A stretch of 64,000 nt of DNA, taken from positions 2,275,501 to 2,339,500 of the forward strand of contig NZ_CP019334.1 in the NCBI RefSeq assembly GCF_002163675.1, written 5' to 3'. The position numbers and the translations under genes are program-made. Positions 25,635-34,178 of the stretch are shown here, in pieces. A model generated the notes under the pieces. The model worked only from the letters and a program-made list of their open reading frames with translations, made no database searches and was not told where the DNA came from. Positions within the stretch are counted from its first letter, which is position 1. Each line of letters opens with the position of its first letter. This DNA is from Polaribacter sp. SA4-12. GTDB taxonomy: Bacteria > Bacteroidota > Bacteroidia > Flavobacteriales > Flavobacteriaceae.

Positions 25635-26012
25635 TTATTGTTTACGTTTTGCCTCTATACTTAAAGTTGCATGAGGAACTAACATTAAACGTTCTTTTTG
25701 TATTAGTTTACGAGTAACTCTACACACTCCATAAGTACCATTCTCTATTCTTAATAAAGCATTGTTAAGGTCTCTAAGAAACTTTTCTTGTCTTATAGCT
25801 AATTGTACATTTGCTTCTTTATTCATCACTTCAGAACCTTCATCAAAAGATTTAAAAGAATGAGAAGTATCATCAGTACCATTATTAGCATCATTTTTAT
25901 ATGCAGCTTTTAACAAAGCTAAATCTTCTTCTGCTCTTGCGATTTTTTTGTTAATAACAGCTTTAAACTCTTGTAAGTCCTCTTGGTTGTATTTTGCTTT
26001 TACGTCTGACAT
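25635..26012 (-). CDS. TraR/DksA-family protein with degenerate zinc finger
   Basis: The 125-residue protein has a helical N-terminus (coiled coil about 10-45) and the C-terminal DksA/TraR motif region GTYGVCRVTRKLIQKERLML followed by VPHATLSIEAKRK. DksA proteins enter the RNA polymerase secondary channel and alter rRNA and stress promoters. Only one cysteine of the four zinc ligands remains (GVCRVT; the second pair is replaced by HATLS), so zinc is probably not bound. The start is 5 bp after the ileS stop, so the genes are coupled. Confidence 0.88.
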   Translation of the reverse strand: MSDVKAKYNQEDLQEFKAVINKKIARAEEDLALLKAAYKNDANNGTDDTSHSFKSFDEGSEVMNKEANVQLAIRQEKFLRDLNNALLRIENGTYGVCRVTRKLIQKERLMLVPHATLSIEAKRKQ

Positions 26013-26017
26013 AAATC

Positions 26018-29000
26018 TTACATTTTTTCGATTAATATTTTACTTTTTATGGTATCAAACTCAATTTCTGTACCATCTTTCAACTCATCAACAAAAACCA
26101 ATTCTTGGGTTAATGTTTCACTCATGATATAGTCTTTATTATCTGTGATAGATTTTTGTAGGTTTTCGAAATTTAAAACCGTTAATTTTATTCTATCTGC
26201 TAACTCTAAACCTTTGTCTTTACGTGCATTCTGAATTCTGTTTACCAATTCTCTGGCAACTCCTTCTTTACGTAATTCTTCAGTTATGGTAACATCTAAA
26301 GCAACTGTTAACGAACCTTCATTTGCAACCAACCAACCTTCAATATCTTTCGATGATATTTCTACATCTGAGATATCTAAAGTAATATTTTTCCCATTAA
26401 TGTCAAGCAGAATGTTTTTATCTTTTTCTATTTTGTTAATATCTTCTTGGTCAAATTTTTGAACCTCAGCAGCGATAAAACGCATATCTTTTCCAAACTT
26501 GGGTCCTAATGTTTTAAAATTAGGTTTTATCTGTTTGATTAAAATATCTGATGCATCATCTAAAATTTGAATTTCCTTAATATTTACTTCGTTCTTAATT
26601 AAGTTTGCAACTGCTAAAATTTCTTCCTTCTGTTGCTCACTATCAACAGGAATCATAATTTTTTGTAACGGTTGGCGCACTTTAATCTTTTCTTTTGCTC
26701 TTAATGATAAAACTAAAGAAGATATAATTTGCGCATTTTCCATTTTACGCTCTAAGCTTTTATCAACAAAACTTGCATCGTATACTGGAAAATCTGATAA
26801 ATGAATACTTTCTGATGTTTCTTTACCGGTTACAGAATTTAAATCTTGATACAATCTATCCATAAAAAACGGCGCAATTGGCGACGCTAATTTTGCAATC
26901 GTATTCATACAAGTGTACAAAGTTTGATATGCAGAAATTTTATCTGTTTGATAATCTCCTTTCCAAAAACGTCTTCTACTTAAACGTACATACCAGTTAC
27001 TCAAATAATCTTGTGTAAAATCTGATATTGCTCTTGCAGCTCTTGTTGGTTCATATTCTGCATAGAATTTATCAACTTTATTAATTAAAGTGTGTAATTC
27101 TGATAAAACCCATCTATCTATTTCTGGTCTGTCTTTTAAAGGAATATCTGCTTCCTCATAAGAAAAACCATCTGTATTTGTATATAAAGTAAAGAACGAA
27201 TATGTGTTATATAAAGTTCCGAAAAACTTACGTTTTACTTCTTCAATTCCTTCTAAATCGAATTTTAAATTGTCCCAAGGATTTGCATTTGCAATCATGT
27301 ACCAACGTGTTGCATCTGCTCCATAAGTTGATAATGTTGTAAACGGATCTGTTGCGTTTCCTAAACGTTTAGACATTTTATGTCCGTTTTTATCTAAAAC
27401 TAAACCGTTAGAAACCACATTTTTATATGCTACAGAATCAAAAACCATTGTAGAAATTGCATGTAAAGTATAAAACCAACCACGTGTTTGGTCTACTCCT
27501 TCTGCAATAAAATCTGCTGGAAAAGATTCGTTTTCATCGATTTTCTGTTTATTTTCGAACGGATAATGCCATTGTGCATAAGGCATAGAACCAGAATCGA
27601 ACCAAACATCAATTAAATCGCTTTCACGTTTCATTGGTTGTCCAGATGCTGAAACTAAAGTAATTTCATCAACAATATTTTTATGCAAATCTAATTTTGC
27701 ATAGTTTTCTTCTGAGTTATTATCAACTTCGAAATCTGCAAAAATATCTTTAGCTAAAACACCAGCTTCAACAGCTTTTGCCATTTCTTGCTTTAATTCT
27801 TTAACAGAACCAACACAAATTTCTTCTTTACCATCTTCTGTTCTCCAGATTGGTAATGGAATTCCCCAATAACGAGAACGAGATAAATTCCAATCATTTG
27901 CATTTGCTAACCAGTTTCCAAAACGCCCAGTTCCTGTAGATTCAGGTTTCCAGTTAATGGTTTTGTTTAACTCATACATTCTATCTTTTACATCAGTAAC
28001 TTTAATAAACCAAGAGTCTAATGGGTAATATAAAATTGGTTTATCTGTTCGCCAACAATTAGGATAACTGTGCTTATATTTTTCAACCTTAAAGGCTTTG
28101 TTCTCTGTTTTTAATTTAATAGCTAACTCAACATCTATAGATCTTTCTGGCGCTTCACCATCATTATAATATTCGTTCTTAACATATTTACCTGCAAATT
28201 CGCCCATTTCTGGTCTAAATCTACCTTGTAAATCTACTAAAGGAACTAAATTATCGTTTTCATCTTTCACCAACATTGGTGGAATTACAGGTGTTGCTTG
28301 TTTTGCAACTAAAGCATCATCTGCTCCAAAAGTTGGTGCTGTGTGCACAATACCTGTTCCATCTTCTGTAGTCACAAAATCTCCAGCAATTACTCTAAAA
28401 GCATCTTGTGGATTATCATTTGGAAGACAGTAATCTAAAATTTGTTCGTATTTAATATCAACTAAATCTTTACCAACAAATTCTTTAATTACGAAATAAG
28501 GTATTTTTTTATCACCTGAATTATAAGCAGATAAACCTTCTGAAGTTTCAACTTCAAAGTTATTTTTTCCTCCAAATTGTTTTCCTACTAATTTCTTAGC
28601 TAAAATTACTTTTGTAGGTTCGAATGTATATTGATTAAAAGTATCAACTAAAACATATTCAATTTTTGGTCCAACAGTTAATGCAGTATTACTTGGCAAT
28701 GTCCAAGGAGTTGTTGTCCAAGCTATAAAATAAATAGTTCCTTCGTTTTGTAAAAAGTTTGGAAGCGTATTTTCTATCGCCTTAAATTGTGCAACTACAG
28801 TTGTATCTGTAACATCTTGATACGCACCTGGTTGATTTAATTCGTGAGAACTTAAACCTGTACCAGCTTTTGGAGAATATGGCTGAATTGTATAGCCTTT
28901 GTAAATTAATTGTTTGTTGTAAATCTCTTTTAATAACCACCAAACAGACTCCATGTATTTTGGTTCATACGTAATATATGGATCTTCCATATCTACCCAA

Positions 29001-29425
29001 TAACCCATTTTCTGAGTTAAATCGTTCCAAATACCTGTGTAACGCATCACTGCTTTTCTACAAGCTGCGTTATAATCTTCTACAGAAATTTTCTTACCAA
29101 TATCTTCTTTGGTAATTCCTAATTCTTTTTCTACACCTAATTCTATAGGTAAACCATGTGTATCCCAACCAGCTTTACGCTTTACTTGGAAACCTTTCAT
29201 AGTTTTATATCGTGGAAAAATATCTTTAATTGCTCTTGCTAAAACATGGTGTACACCTGGTAAACCGTTTGCAGAAGGAGGTCCTTCAAAAAACACAAAT
29301 GGTTTTGCATTTTCTCTTGAAGTTACACTTTTTTCAAAAATGTTGTTTTCTTGCCAATAATCAAGAATTTCTTCTGCTACTTTAGGTAAGTCAAGTCCTT
29401 TATATTCAGGAAATTTCGCTTTCAT
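26018..29425 (-). CDS. ileS: Isoleucyl-tRNA synthetase
   Basis: IleRS charges tRNA-Ile. The 1135-residue class I enzyme has the HIGH-region variant NGLPGVHHVLARAIKD, the editing domain in the N-terminal half, the catalytic WFDSGSMPYAQWHYP and EGVDQTRGWFYTLH segments, the KMSKR loop (NGHKMSKRLGNATDP), the anticodon-binding domain (WVLSELHTLINKVDKF, LSRRRFWK) and a C-terminal extension of DUF5915 type. The His-His form of the HIGH motif is like the eukaryotic-type IleRS group (IleS2), part of which is insensitive to mupirocin. Family length is matched. Confidence 0.97.
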   Translation of the reverse strand: MKAKFPEYKGLDLPKVAEEILDYWQENNIFEKSVTSRENAKPFVFFEGPPSANGLPGVHHVLARAIKDIFPRYKTMKGFQVKRKAGWDTHGLPIELGVEKELGITKEDIGKKISVEDYNAACRKAVMRYTGIWNDLTQKMGYWVDMEDPYITYEPKYMESVWWLLKEIYNKQLIYKGYTIQPYSPKAGTGLSSHELNQPGAYQDVTDTTVVAQFKAIENTLPNFLQNEGTIYFIAWTTTPWTLPSNTALTVGPKIEYVLVDTFNQYTFEPTKVILAKKLVGKQFGGKNNFEVETSEGLSAYNSGDKKIPYFVIKEFVGKDLVDIKYEQILDYCLPNDNPQDAFRVIAGDFVTTEDGTGIVHTAPTFGADDALVAKQATPVIPPMLVKDENDNLVPLVDLQGRFRPEMGEFAGKYVKNEYYNDGEAPERSIDVELAIKLKTENKAFKVEKYKHSYPNCWRTDKPILYYPLDSWFIKVTDVKDRMYELNKTINWKPESTGTGRFGNWLANANDWNLSRSRYWGIPLPIWRTEDGKEEICVGSVKELKQEMAKAVEAGVLAKDIFADFEVDNNSEENYAKLDLHKNIVDEITLVSASGQPMKRESDLIDVWFDSGSMPYAQWHYPFENKQKIDENESFPADFIAEGVDQTRGWFYTLHAISTMVFDSVAYKNVVSNGLVLDKNGHKMSKRLGNATDPFTTLSTYGADATRWYMIANANPWDNLKFDLEGIEEVKRKFFGTLYNTYSFFTLYTNTDGFSYEEADIPLKDRPEIDRWVLSELHTLINKVDKFYAEYEPTRAARAISDFTQDYLSNWYVRLSRRRFWKGDYQTDKISAYQTLYTCMNTIAKLASPIAPFFMDRLYQDLNSVTGKETSESIHLSDFPVYDASFVDKSLERKMENAQIISSLVLSLRAKEKIKVRQPLQKIMIPVDSEQQKEEILAVANLIKNEVNIKEIQILDDASDILIKQIKPNFKTLGPKFGKDMRFIAAEVQKFDQEDINKIEKDKNILLDINGKNITLDISDVEISSKDIEGWLVANEGSLTVALDVTITEELRKEGVARELVNRIQNARKDKGLELADRIKLTVLNFENLQKSITDNKDYIMSETLTQELVFVDELKDGTEIEFDTIKSKILIEKM

Positions 29426-29485
29426 TTTCTGTCATTTCTAATAAGAATGCGAAAATAAGGATTTTCTTGGAATTTTAAACGTTTG

Positions 29486-29558
29486 AAAGTAGCAAAGTTG
29501 TAAAGTGAAAAAAAGTTACAAAGGCTCAAAGTTGCAAAGAATATGACTTTGCTACTTT
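29486..29558. repeat. Inverted repeat in the ileS upstream region
   Basis: AAAGTAGCAAAG (29486-29497) and CTTTGCTACTTT (29547-29558) are perfect inverse complements. The interior is made of CAAAGTTGCAAAG/AAAGTTACAAAG units. Similar CAAAGTTACAAAG words recur at about 30368-30380. It looks like a dispersed palindromic element, placed between the DnaJ-like gene and ileS. Confidence 0.6.
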
Positions 29559-29585
29559 GTTACTCTGAAGCTTTGTTATACATGC

Positions 29586-30353
29586 TTACATTCCTCTCTC
29601 ATTTTTTATCTTTTCATAAGCAGCTTGTATGCTTTGAAACTTCTCATTTGCACCTTTTAAATGCTCTTCTCCTAAACCTTGTAATTTGTCTGGATGGTAT
29701 TTTTTCACCATCTTTCTGTAACCACTTTTTACTTCTGCATTAGTAGTAGTTTTTTCTATTTCTAGAATTTTATAAGCATTTTCTGAAGCATCATAAAACA
29801 TTGCTTTAATCGATTCAAAATCTCTTTGGTTGATATATAAATAACCTGCTATTTTTCTAATTTCTTCTACTTCGGCTTCTACTACAAATTCATCAGCTTT
29901 AGCTATACCAAACAAAAAATGCATTAATTGCAAACGTGAAGCGTGCGACATATTTTGTCTAATCTGAATACATACTTGACGTGCAGAAACTTCTTTTTTT
30001 ATAATTCCGCTAAAAAGTTTAAATGCATTATTGGCTCTTTCTTTACCATACATACCAACAAATTGAGCCCTTACAAAGTCTAACTCACGTTGATCTACTT
30101 TTCCATCAGATTTTATAACTATGGATGCCAAAACAAGTAAACTCATTTCAAAATCTCCAGATTGTGTATCTACAGAACCTCTGCCTCCTCTATTGCGACC
30201 AACTCTTTCTTGATATTCTCTTTGTTCTTCAGTTAAATCTTTTTCTGAAAAACCATCTACAAAACTACCTACTGCAAAACCAATGGCTGCACCAATAGGA
30301 CCTCCTAAAGTAAATCCTAATCCTGCTCCTAACCATTTCGTAAAACTTCCCAT
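29586..30353 (-). CDS. TerB-like and J-domain (DjlA-type) protein
   Basis: The 255-residue protein begins with a Gly-rich hydrophobic hairpin (KWLGAGLGFTLGGPIGAAIG), followed by a helical TerB/DjlA-like domain (about 75-180, LLVLASIVIKSDGKVDQREL) and a C-terminal J-domain (about 190-253) with the essential HPD motif (MVKKYHPDKLQGLG). J-domains stimulate Hsp70 (DnaK) ATPase, so this is probably a membrane-associated co-chaperone. It is a single gene on the minus strand, upstream of ileS but separated by a repeat element. Confidence 0.9.
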   Translation of the reverse strand: MGSFTKWLGAGLGFTLGGPIGAAIGFAVGSFVDGFSEKDLTEEQREYQERVGRNRGGRGSVDTQSGDFEMSLLVLASIVIKSDGKVDQRELDFVRAQFVGMYGKERANNAFKLFSGIIKKEVSARQVCIQIRQNMSHASRLQLMHFLFGIAKADEFVVEAEVEEIRKIAGYLYINQRDFESIKAMFYDASENAYKILEIEKTTTNAEVKSGYRKMVKKYHPDKLQGLGEEHLKGANEKFQSIQAAYEKIKNERGM

Positions 30354-30474
30354 ATATTATTTTTAAATAAGAGGCAAAGTTACAAAGATTAAAATAGATT
30401 ATTAGATACTTAGATTGTTGGATTTATAGAAATCATTAAAAATAGTTAGACTTTATTTGCATGAAGGATTGAAG

Positions 30475-30545
30475 CATTTGTTTGAGCTCTTTTTTGTTTT
30501 CTCAAAAAAAGCGAGTGCGAAAAGCCTGACGATTTTTGAAAAAAA
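30475..30545 (+). repeat. Dispersed flavobacterial repeat, copy 1
   Basis: The core TTTGAGCTCTTTTTTGTTTT, then CAAAAAAAGCGAGT and a GAAAGC-like tail, matches the copy at 58442. The A/T runs pair to form a hairpin. It occupies part of the 349-bp gene-free stretch 30354-30702, which otherwise holds only the bacilliredoxin promoter. Confidence 0.7.
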
Positions 30546-30652
30546 GTGTAGTAAAACGAAACTTTTATTTAAAAATGGACATGCCCAAAAAGAAAAAAGT
30601 AATTGGTATCAATTTTATTGATATTTCTATTGAAACTACCATTTTAAGTATA

Positions 30653-30683
30653 TTGAATTTTGACAAACAAATACCTATCTTTG
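30653..30683 (+). promoter_or_regulatory. Promoter of the bacilliredoxin gene
   Basis: A -33 TTG (30653-30655), a 20-nt spacer and the -7 element TATCTTTG (30676-30683) match the Bacteroidota promoter consensus. The leader would be about 15 nt. Confidence 0.7.
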
Positions 30684-30702
30684 CATTTTAAATTTAGAAA
30701 AT

Positions 30703-31113
30703 ATGTATCCAGAAGAATTAGTAAAACCAATGCGTGATGAGTTAATTAACGCAGGTTTTGAAGCATTATATACAAGTGAAGACGTTGAGAACGCAATGTC
30801 TAAAGAAGGAACAACTTTAGTAGTAGTAAACTCGGTTTGTGGTTGTGCAGCAGGTACTGCAAGACCAGGAGCAGTTGCTTCTTTAGCAGCTGAAAAAACA
30901 CCAACAAACTTAACAACTGTTTTTGCAGGTGTAGAAAAAGAATCTACACAAAAAGCACGTGAGTTTATGATTCCTTTTCCAGCATCTTCTCCAGCAATCG
31001 CATTGTTTAAAGATGGTAACTTAGTGCACATGTTAGAGCGTCACCATATTGAAGGTAGATCTGCACAAATGATTGCACAGAATTTAGCACAGGCTTACGA
31101 CGAGTTTTGTTAA
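30703..31113 (+). CDS. BrxA/BrxB-family bacilliredoxin
   Basis: The 136-residue protein is a thioredoxin-fold bacilliredoxin of the YphP/YqiW type with the CGC redox motif (VVNSVCGCAAGTARPG) and the typical start MYPEELVKPMRDEL. In Firmicutes these proteins remove bacillithiol from oxidised protein thiols. Bacteroidota homologues are common, and some members of the phylum make bacillithiol. It has its own promoter and a terminator directly downstream. Confidence 0.93.
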   Translation: MYPEELVKPMRDELINAGFEALYTSEDVENAMSKEGTTLVVVNSVCGCAAGTARPGAVASLAAEKTPTNLTTVFAGVEKESTQKAREFMIPFPASSPAIALFKDGNLVHMLERHHIEGRSAQMIAQNLAQAYDEFC

Positions 31114-31136
31114 GAAACAACTCAAAAAATTATACA

Positions 31137-31167
31137 AAAATCCATTCTTTTTAGAATGGATTTTTTA
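31137..31167 (+). terminator. Rho-independent terminator
   Basis: The stem AAAAATCCATTC/GAATGGATTTTT with loop TTTTTA is followed by a T run, 24 bp after the bacilliredoxin stop. Confidence 0.85.
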
Positions 31168-31187
31168 TTTTTATAAAAACATATTTT

Positions 31188-31427
31188 ATGGCATCTACAT
31201 TTTCTAATTACTCAAAAGAAGAACTTCTTAAAAAACTTAAAAGTCAGAAAACAATAGCTATTGTTCAAGCTATTGTGATTCTATTAATGATCATTTTCGC
31301 GATATTCTCTACAATGGAAAACGGACTTTCATTTCAAACCTTTTTGCCTTTATTTTTTGCTCCAATGTTTTTTGTGATGATTTTTGAAGTGAAAAAAATT
31401 AAAAAAGAACTCGCTTTAAGAAAATAA
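31188..31427 (+). CDS. Small two-helix membrane protein
   Basis: The 79-residue protein has an N-terminal amphipathic stretch (NYSKEELLKKLKSQKT), two transmembrane helices (about 24-42 and 50-66) and a basic tail. I recall similar proteins annotated as redox-active disulfide protein 2 in this family, but there is no cysteine here, so that name should not be used. It is coupled to the HD hydrolase gene, whose ATG lies 1 nt after its stop. Confidence 0.65.
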   Translation: MASTFSNYSKEELLKKLKSQKTIAIVQAIVILLMIIFAIFSTMENGLSFQTFLPLFFAPMFFVMIFEVKKIKKELALRK

Positions 31428-31428
31428 G

Positions 31429-32088
31429 ATGCATCAAGAAAAAATTATTTCTAATACCATCACTTTTGTAAAAGAAGAACTTAAAAATGCAGAAGGTGGA
31501 CATGATTGGTTTCATATAGAACGTGTTTATAAAAATACCTTGTTAATTTCTAAAGAAGAAAATGTAAATGTTTTTGTAGTTTCTTTAGCTGCTTTATTAC
31601 ATGATATTGCTGACCCTAAGTTTTATAATGGTGATGAAACTATTGGACCTAAAGTTGCTCAGAAATTTTTAGAAGAACAAACAGTTGATGAGAAAATTAT
31701 CAATCATGTAATTAACATTATAAAACATATTTCTTTTAAAAATTCTTTTGATAAAACTGGAGAAAAATTCACTTCTAAAGAAATGAAAGTTGTACAAGAT
31801 GCAGATAGATTAGATGCTATTGGCGCTATTGGTATTGCAAGATGTTTTAATTATGGTGGCCTTAAAAACAGAGCTCTTTACAATCCTGAAGTTGCTCCGA
31901 ATTTAAATATGTCTAAAGAGGAGTATAAAAATTCTAATGCTCCAACAATTAATCACTTTTATGAAAAACTACTTTTATTAAAAGATAAAATGAATACTGT
32001 TGCTGGAAAAAAAATTGCCACAAGTAGACATATTTATATGGAAGATTTTTTAAAACAATTTGATGATGAATGGAATGGAATTAAATAA
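31429..32088 (+). CDS. HD-domain phosphohydrolase (YedJ-like)
   Basis: The 219-residue protein has the HD metal-binding pattern: first His in GHDWFHIERVYKN, the HD pair in ALLHDIADPKFY, a further His in IIKHISFKNS and the final Asp in VVQDADRLDAIGAIGIAR. These make a metal-dependent phosphohydrolase site, usually acting on nucleotides; the substrate is not predictable. It forms a two-gene unit with the small membrane protein and converges with the 57-residue gene on the other strand. Confidence 0.9.
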   Translation: MHQEKIISNTITFVKEELKNAEGGHDWFHIERVYKNTLLISKEENVNVFVVSLAALLHDIADPKFYNGDETIGPKVAQKFLEEQTVDEKIINHVINIIKHISFKNSFDKTGEKFTSKEMKVVQDADRLDAIGAIGIARCFNYGGLKNRALYNPEVAPNLNMSKEEYKNSNAPTINHFYEKLLLLKDKMNTVAGKKIATSRHIYMEDFLKQFDDEWNGIK

Positions 32089-32262
32089 TTAATTCTCTTT
32101 TGCAACTTCTAATGCTGTTATTTTATGTTCTAAAACAGCTAACTCTTCTCCGCTTTCAATTATCTGATCTACAGTTAAGTTTTTATTAGAATTTACAAAA
32201 TCTAATAACTCTTTACTTTTAAAGGTGTAATAATCAATTGCAGTTTCAATTTTATCTTTCAT
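32089..32262 (-). CDS. 57-residue helical protein downstream of the AraC regulator
   Basis: The frame encodes 57 residues beginning MKDKIETAIDYYTFKSKELL, continuing with LTVDQIIESGEELAVLEHK and ending ITALEVAKEN. It looks all-helical and acidic, without a signal or membrane segment. It begins 8 bp after the stop of the AraC-type gene and ends directly against the HD hydrolase stop on the other strand, so it is probably the second gene of an AraC operon. Function unknown. Confidence 0.65.
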   Translation of the reverse strand: MKDKIETAIDYYTFKSKELLDFVNSNKNLTVDQIIESGEELAVLEHKITALEVAKEN

Positions 32263-32270
32263 ATAATTTA

Positions 32271-33140
32271 TTATTGAATTAAACTAAGCATTTCATTTCT
32301 GTACTTTGAAGCAGATTTTCCTGTAAATTCTTTAAACAATTTATTAAAGTGAGAAAAATTATTAAAACCACATTCAAAACAAATATCTGTAATACTTGTC
32401 TGACTTTCTGATAATAATTTAGTTGCATGTACAACTCTGTATTCATTTACCAATTTAGTAAACGTTTTACCTGTTGTTTTTTTAAAGAATCTACAAAATG
32501 CAGGAACGGTCATACTAACCAAATCTGCTATTTCATCTAAGCTAATATGCTGATTAAAGTTCTCGTTTATATGTTTAAAAATAATATCAATTTTACTACT
32601 ATCTTGTGGTTGTGTTTCAAAAGCAAAACCATCTGCATTTAAAATTGTATAATCTTCAGATTTAGAAAGTGTATGTAATATTTCTAACAAAATTAAAATC
32701 TGCTTAAACCCTTTCTTCTCTGATAAACGCTCAATCTTAGGACCTAATTTCTCTTTAGTTTTTACTCCAAATAGAATTCCTTTCTTCGCTTTTTCAAACA
32801 AAATGCTAATAGGTTTCATCTCAGGTACTTCAAAAAACACTTCACCTAAAAAGTCTGGTTTAAATTGTACTAGTGTTTCAGAACCATTTGTTGTAAGCCT
32901 ATCTGTAAAACCATTATGAGGTAAGTTAGAACCTATTAATAATAACTGACTATTATTAAAGTAAGACAAATGATTACCAATATGCCTTTTACCTTTTCCT
33001 TTATTTACATAAACCAATTCGATTTCTGGGTGAAAATGCCAGAAAGCTTTTATCTGCTTTAAAAACTCCGTATGCTTTTTTACAAGTATAGAACTTCCAA
33101 AATCTGGGCTAATTTTTTCTAAAGTTGGTTTAACATTCAT
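32271..33140 (-). CDS. AraC-family transcriptional regulator
   Basis: The 289-residue protein has an N-terminal cupin-like sensing domain (FWHFHPEIELVYVNKGKGKR) and a C-terminal double helix-turn-helix (about 190-285: ISLDEIADLVSMTVPAFCRF, then SITDICFECGFNNFSHFNKL and FKEFTGKSASKYR). Such proteins activate genes in response to a small ligand; the ligand is unknown. It is divergent from the secreted-protein pair at 33335, which could be a target, and shares a transcript with a 57-residue protein gene. Confidence 0.92.
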   Translation of the reverse strand: MNVKPTLEKISPDFGSSILVKKHTEFLKQIKAFWHFHPEIELVYVNKGKGKRHIGNHLSYFNNSQLLLIGSNLPHNGFTDRLTTNGSETLVQFKPDFLGEVFFEVPEMKPISILFEKAKKGILFGVKTKEKLGPKIERLSEKKGFKQILILLEILHTLSKSEDYTILNADGFAFETQPQDSSKIDIIFKHINENFNQHISLDEIADLVSMTVPAFCRFFKKTTGKTFTKLVNEYRVVHATKLLSESQTSITDICFECGFNNFSHFNKLFKEFTGKSASKYRNEMLSLIQ

Positions 33141-33221
33141 AATATTCTAATTTATATCAAATTTACGACACTAAAATCTAAAAAGATGTATAAAATTAAC
33201 AAAATTATATACTATATTAAC

Positions 33222-33254
33222 TTAACATCTATTTAACATATACATAACTGATAA
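33222..33254 (+). promoter_or_regulatory. Phased TTAACAT repeats upstream of secreted paralogue 1
   Basis: TTAACAT at 33222 and 33233 and ATAACTG at 33244 are 11 bp apart, the pattern of the phosphate-island operators. They lie about 70 bp upstream of the core promoter and out of register with it, so activation in the same way is doubtful. The gene-2 leader keeps only TTAACAT (34077) and ATAACTG (34088). Confidence 0.4.
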
Positions 33255-33306
33255 TTTAGCACACAAAAATACCAATTTTGATGTTTTCATAACAAAATTT
33301 CTGTCA

Positions 33307-33314
33307 TAGATTTG
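33307..33314 (+). promoter_or_regulatory. -7 element of secreted paralogue 1
   Basis: TAGATTTG followed by CAGTATAATTATTTAATATT and ATG. The same block, with TAAATTTG, recurs before paralogue 2. Confidence 0.7.
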
Positions 33315-33334
33315 CAGTATAATTATTTAATATT

Positions 33335-33916
33335 ATGAAAACAATAAAAAAGATTACACTAGTAGCATTAATGTTAGGAACATTAATTGGTTACGCAAAC
33401 GAAGACAAAAACACTACTGATAATAAAGCTAAAAGAACAGTTAAAGTAGAATTTAAGAATGTTAAAAAAGGACAATCTTTAACTATTAAAAATGATCAAG
33501 GTACAGCAGTCTATAATAATGAAATTAAAAACTCTGGAAGATATTCTAGAATATTTGACTTTTCTGCTTTGGAAGACGGAATTTATTCAGCAGAATTAAA
33601 TAAAGATTTTGAAATCATTATTAAGAAATTTTACGTTAAAAATGGTTTAGTTACTTTTTTAAATAACAATAGTGAAAAAGTATTTAAGCCTGTAATTAGA
33701 ACTAAAGACAATTTACTTTATATTTCTAAATTAGACTTCAACCAAGAACCTTTAAAGGTTATCATATACTATAATGGTAATGTTATTCTTTCTGAAACTT
33801 TAGAAGGTAAAGAGCATTTAAATAGAGTTTACAGATTATCTGAAAATAAAGTTGGTAATTATAAGATTATTCTTAATACTGAAGATAGAACTTTTGTAAA
33901 AGGTTTTACAATATAA
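33335..33916 (+). CDS. Secreted beta-rich protein, tandem paralogue 1
   Basis: The 193-residue protein has a signal peptide (LVALMLGTLIGYANE) and two similar beta-sandwich-like halves, each with a KGQSLTIKNDQGT-like or KVIIYYNGNVILSE strand pattern. The repeated strand-turn pattern is like a T9SS C-terminal or DUF3244-type fold, but the gliding/sorting motif itself is absent. It is paralogous to the gene at 34179 along its full length. The promoter and 3' hairpins are conserved between the copies, so both are probably expressed. Function unknown. Confidence 0.7.
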   Translation: MKTIKKITLVALMLGTLIGYANEDKNTTDNKAKRTVKVEFKNVKKGQSLTIKNDQGTAVYNNEIKNSGRYSRIFDFSALEDGIYSAELNKDFEIIIKKFYVKNGLVTFLNNNSEKVFKPVIRTKDNLLYISKLDFNQEPLKVIIYYNGNVILSETLEGKEHLNRVYRLSENKVGNYKIILNTEDRTFVKGFTI

Positions 33917-33957
33917 AAATTTAGTTAATTGTTTTATTAAGCTTATGGCTTGATAGT

Positions 33958-33987
33958 AAAAGCGAGTCCAAAAGGGCTCGCTTTTTT
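33958..33987 (+). terminator. Terminator of secreted paralogue 1
   Basis: The stem AAAGCGAGTCC/GGGCTCGCTTT with loop AAAA is followed by T. A preceding hairpin (TATTAAGC with a GCTTGATA half, 33935-33955) is shared with paralogue 2. Confidence 0.9.
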
Positions 33988-34150
33988 ATATATAACTAAT
34001 TAACACATCTAAATTACTATGCACGCACAGTATGTGAAATTAACCTAAATCTACTCTATATTAACCTAGTAGTTAATTAACATTTTAATAACTGATAATT
34101 TAGAACATAAATAAACCAATTTTGATGTTTTCAGAATTAAACTTCTGTCT

Positions 34151-34158
34151 TAAATTTG
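34151..34158 (+). promoter_or_regulatory. -7 element of secreted paralogue 2
   Basis: TAAATTTG is followed by CAGTATAATTATTTAATATT before the ATG, identical in that part to the leader of paralogue 1. Confidence 0.7.
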
Positions 34159-34178
34159 CAGTATAATTATTTAATATT

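Noticed and set aside
30575..30691. A 38-codon frame (MDMPKKKKVIGINFID...) upstream of the bacilliredoxin gene
   Set aside because: It runs through the bacilliredoxin promoter elements and stops just before the gene; no sign of coding conservation can be seen, so it is probably chance.
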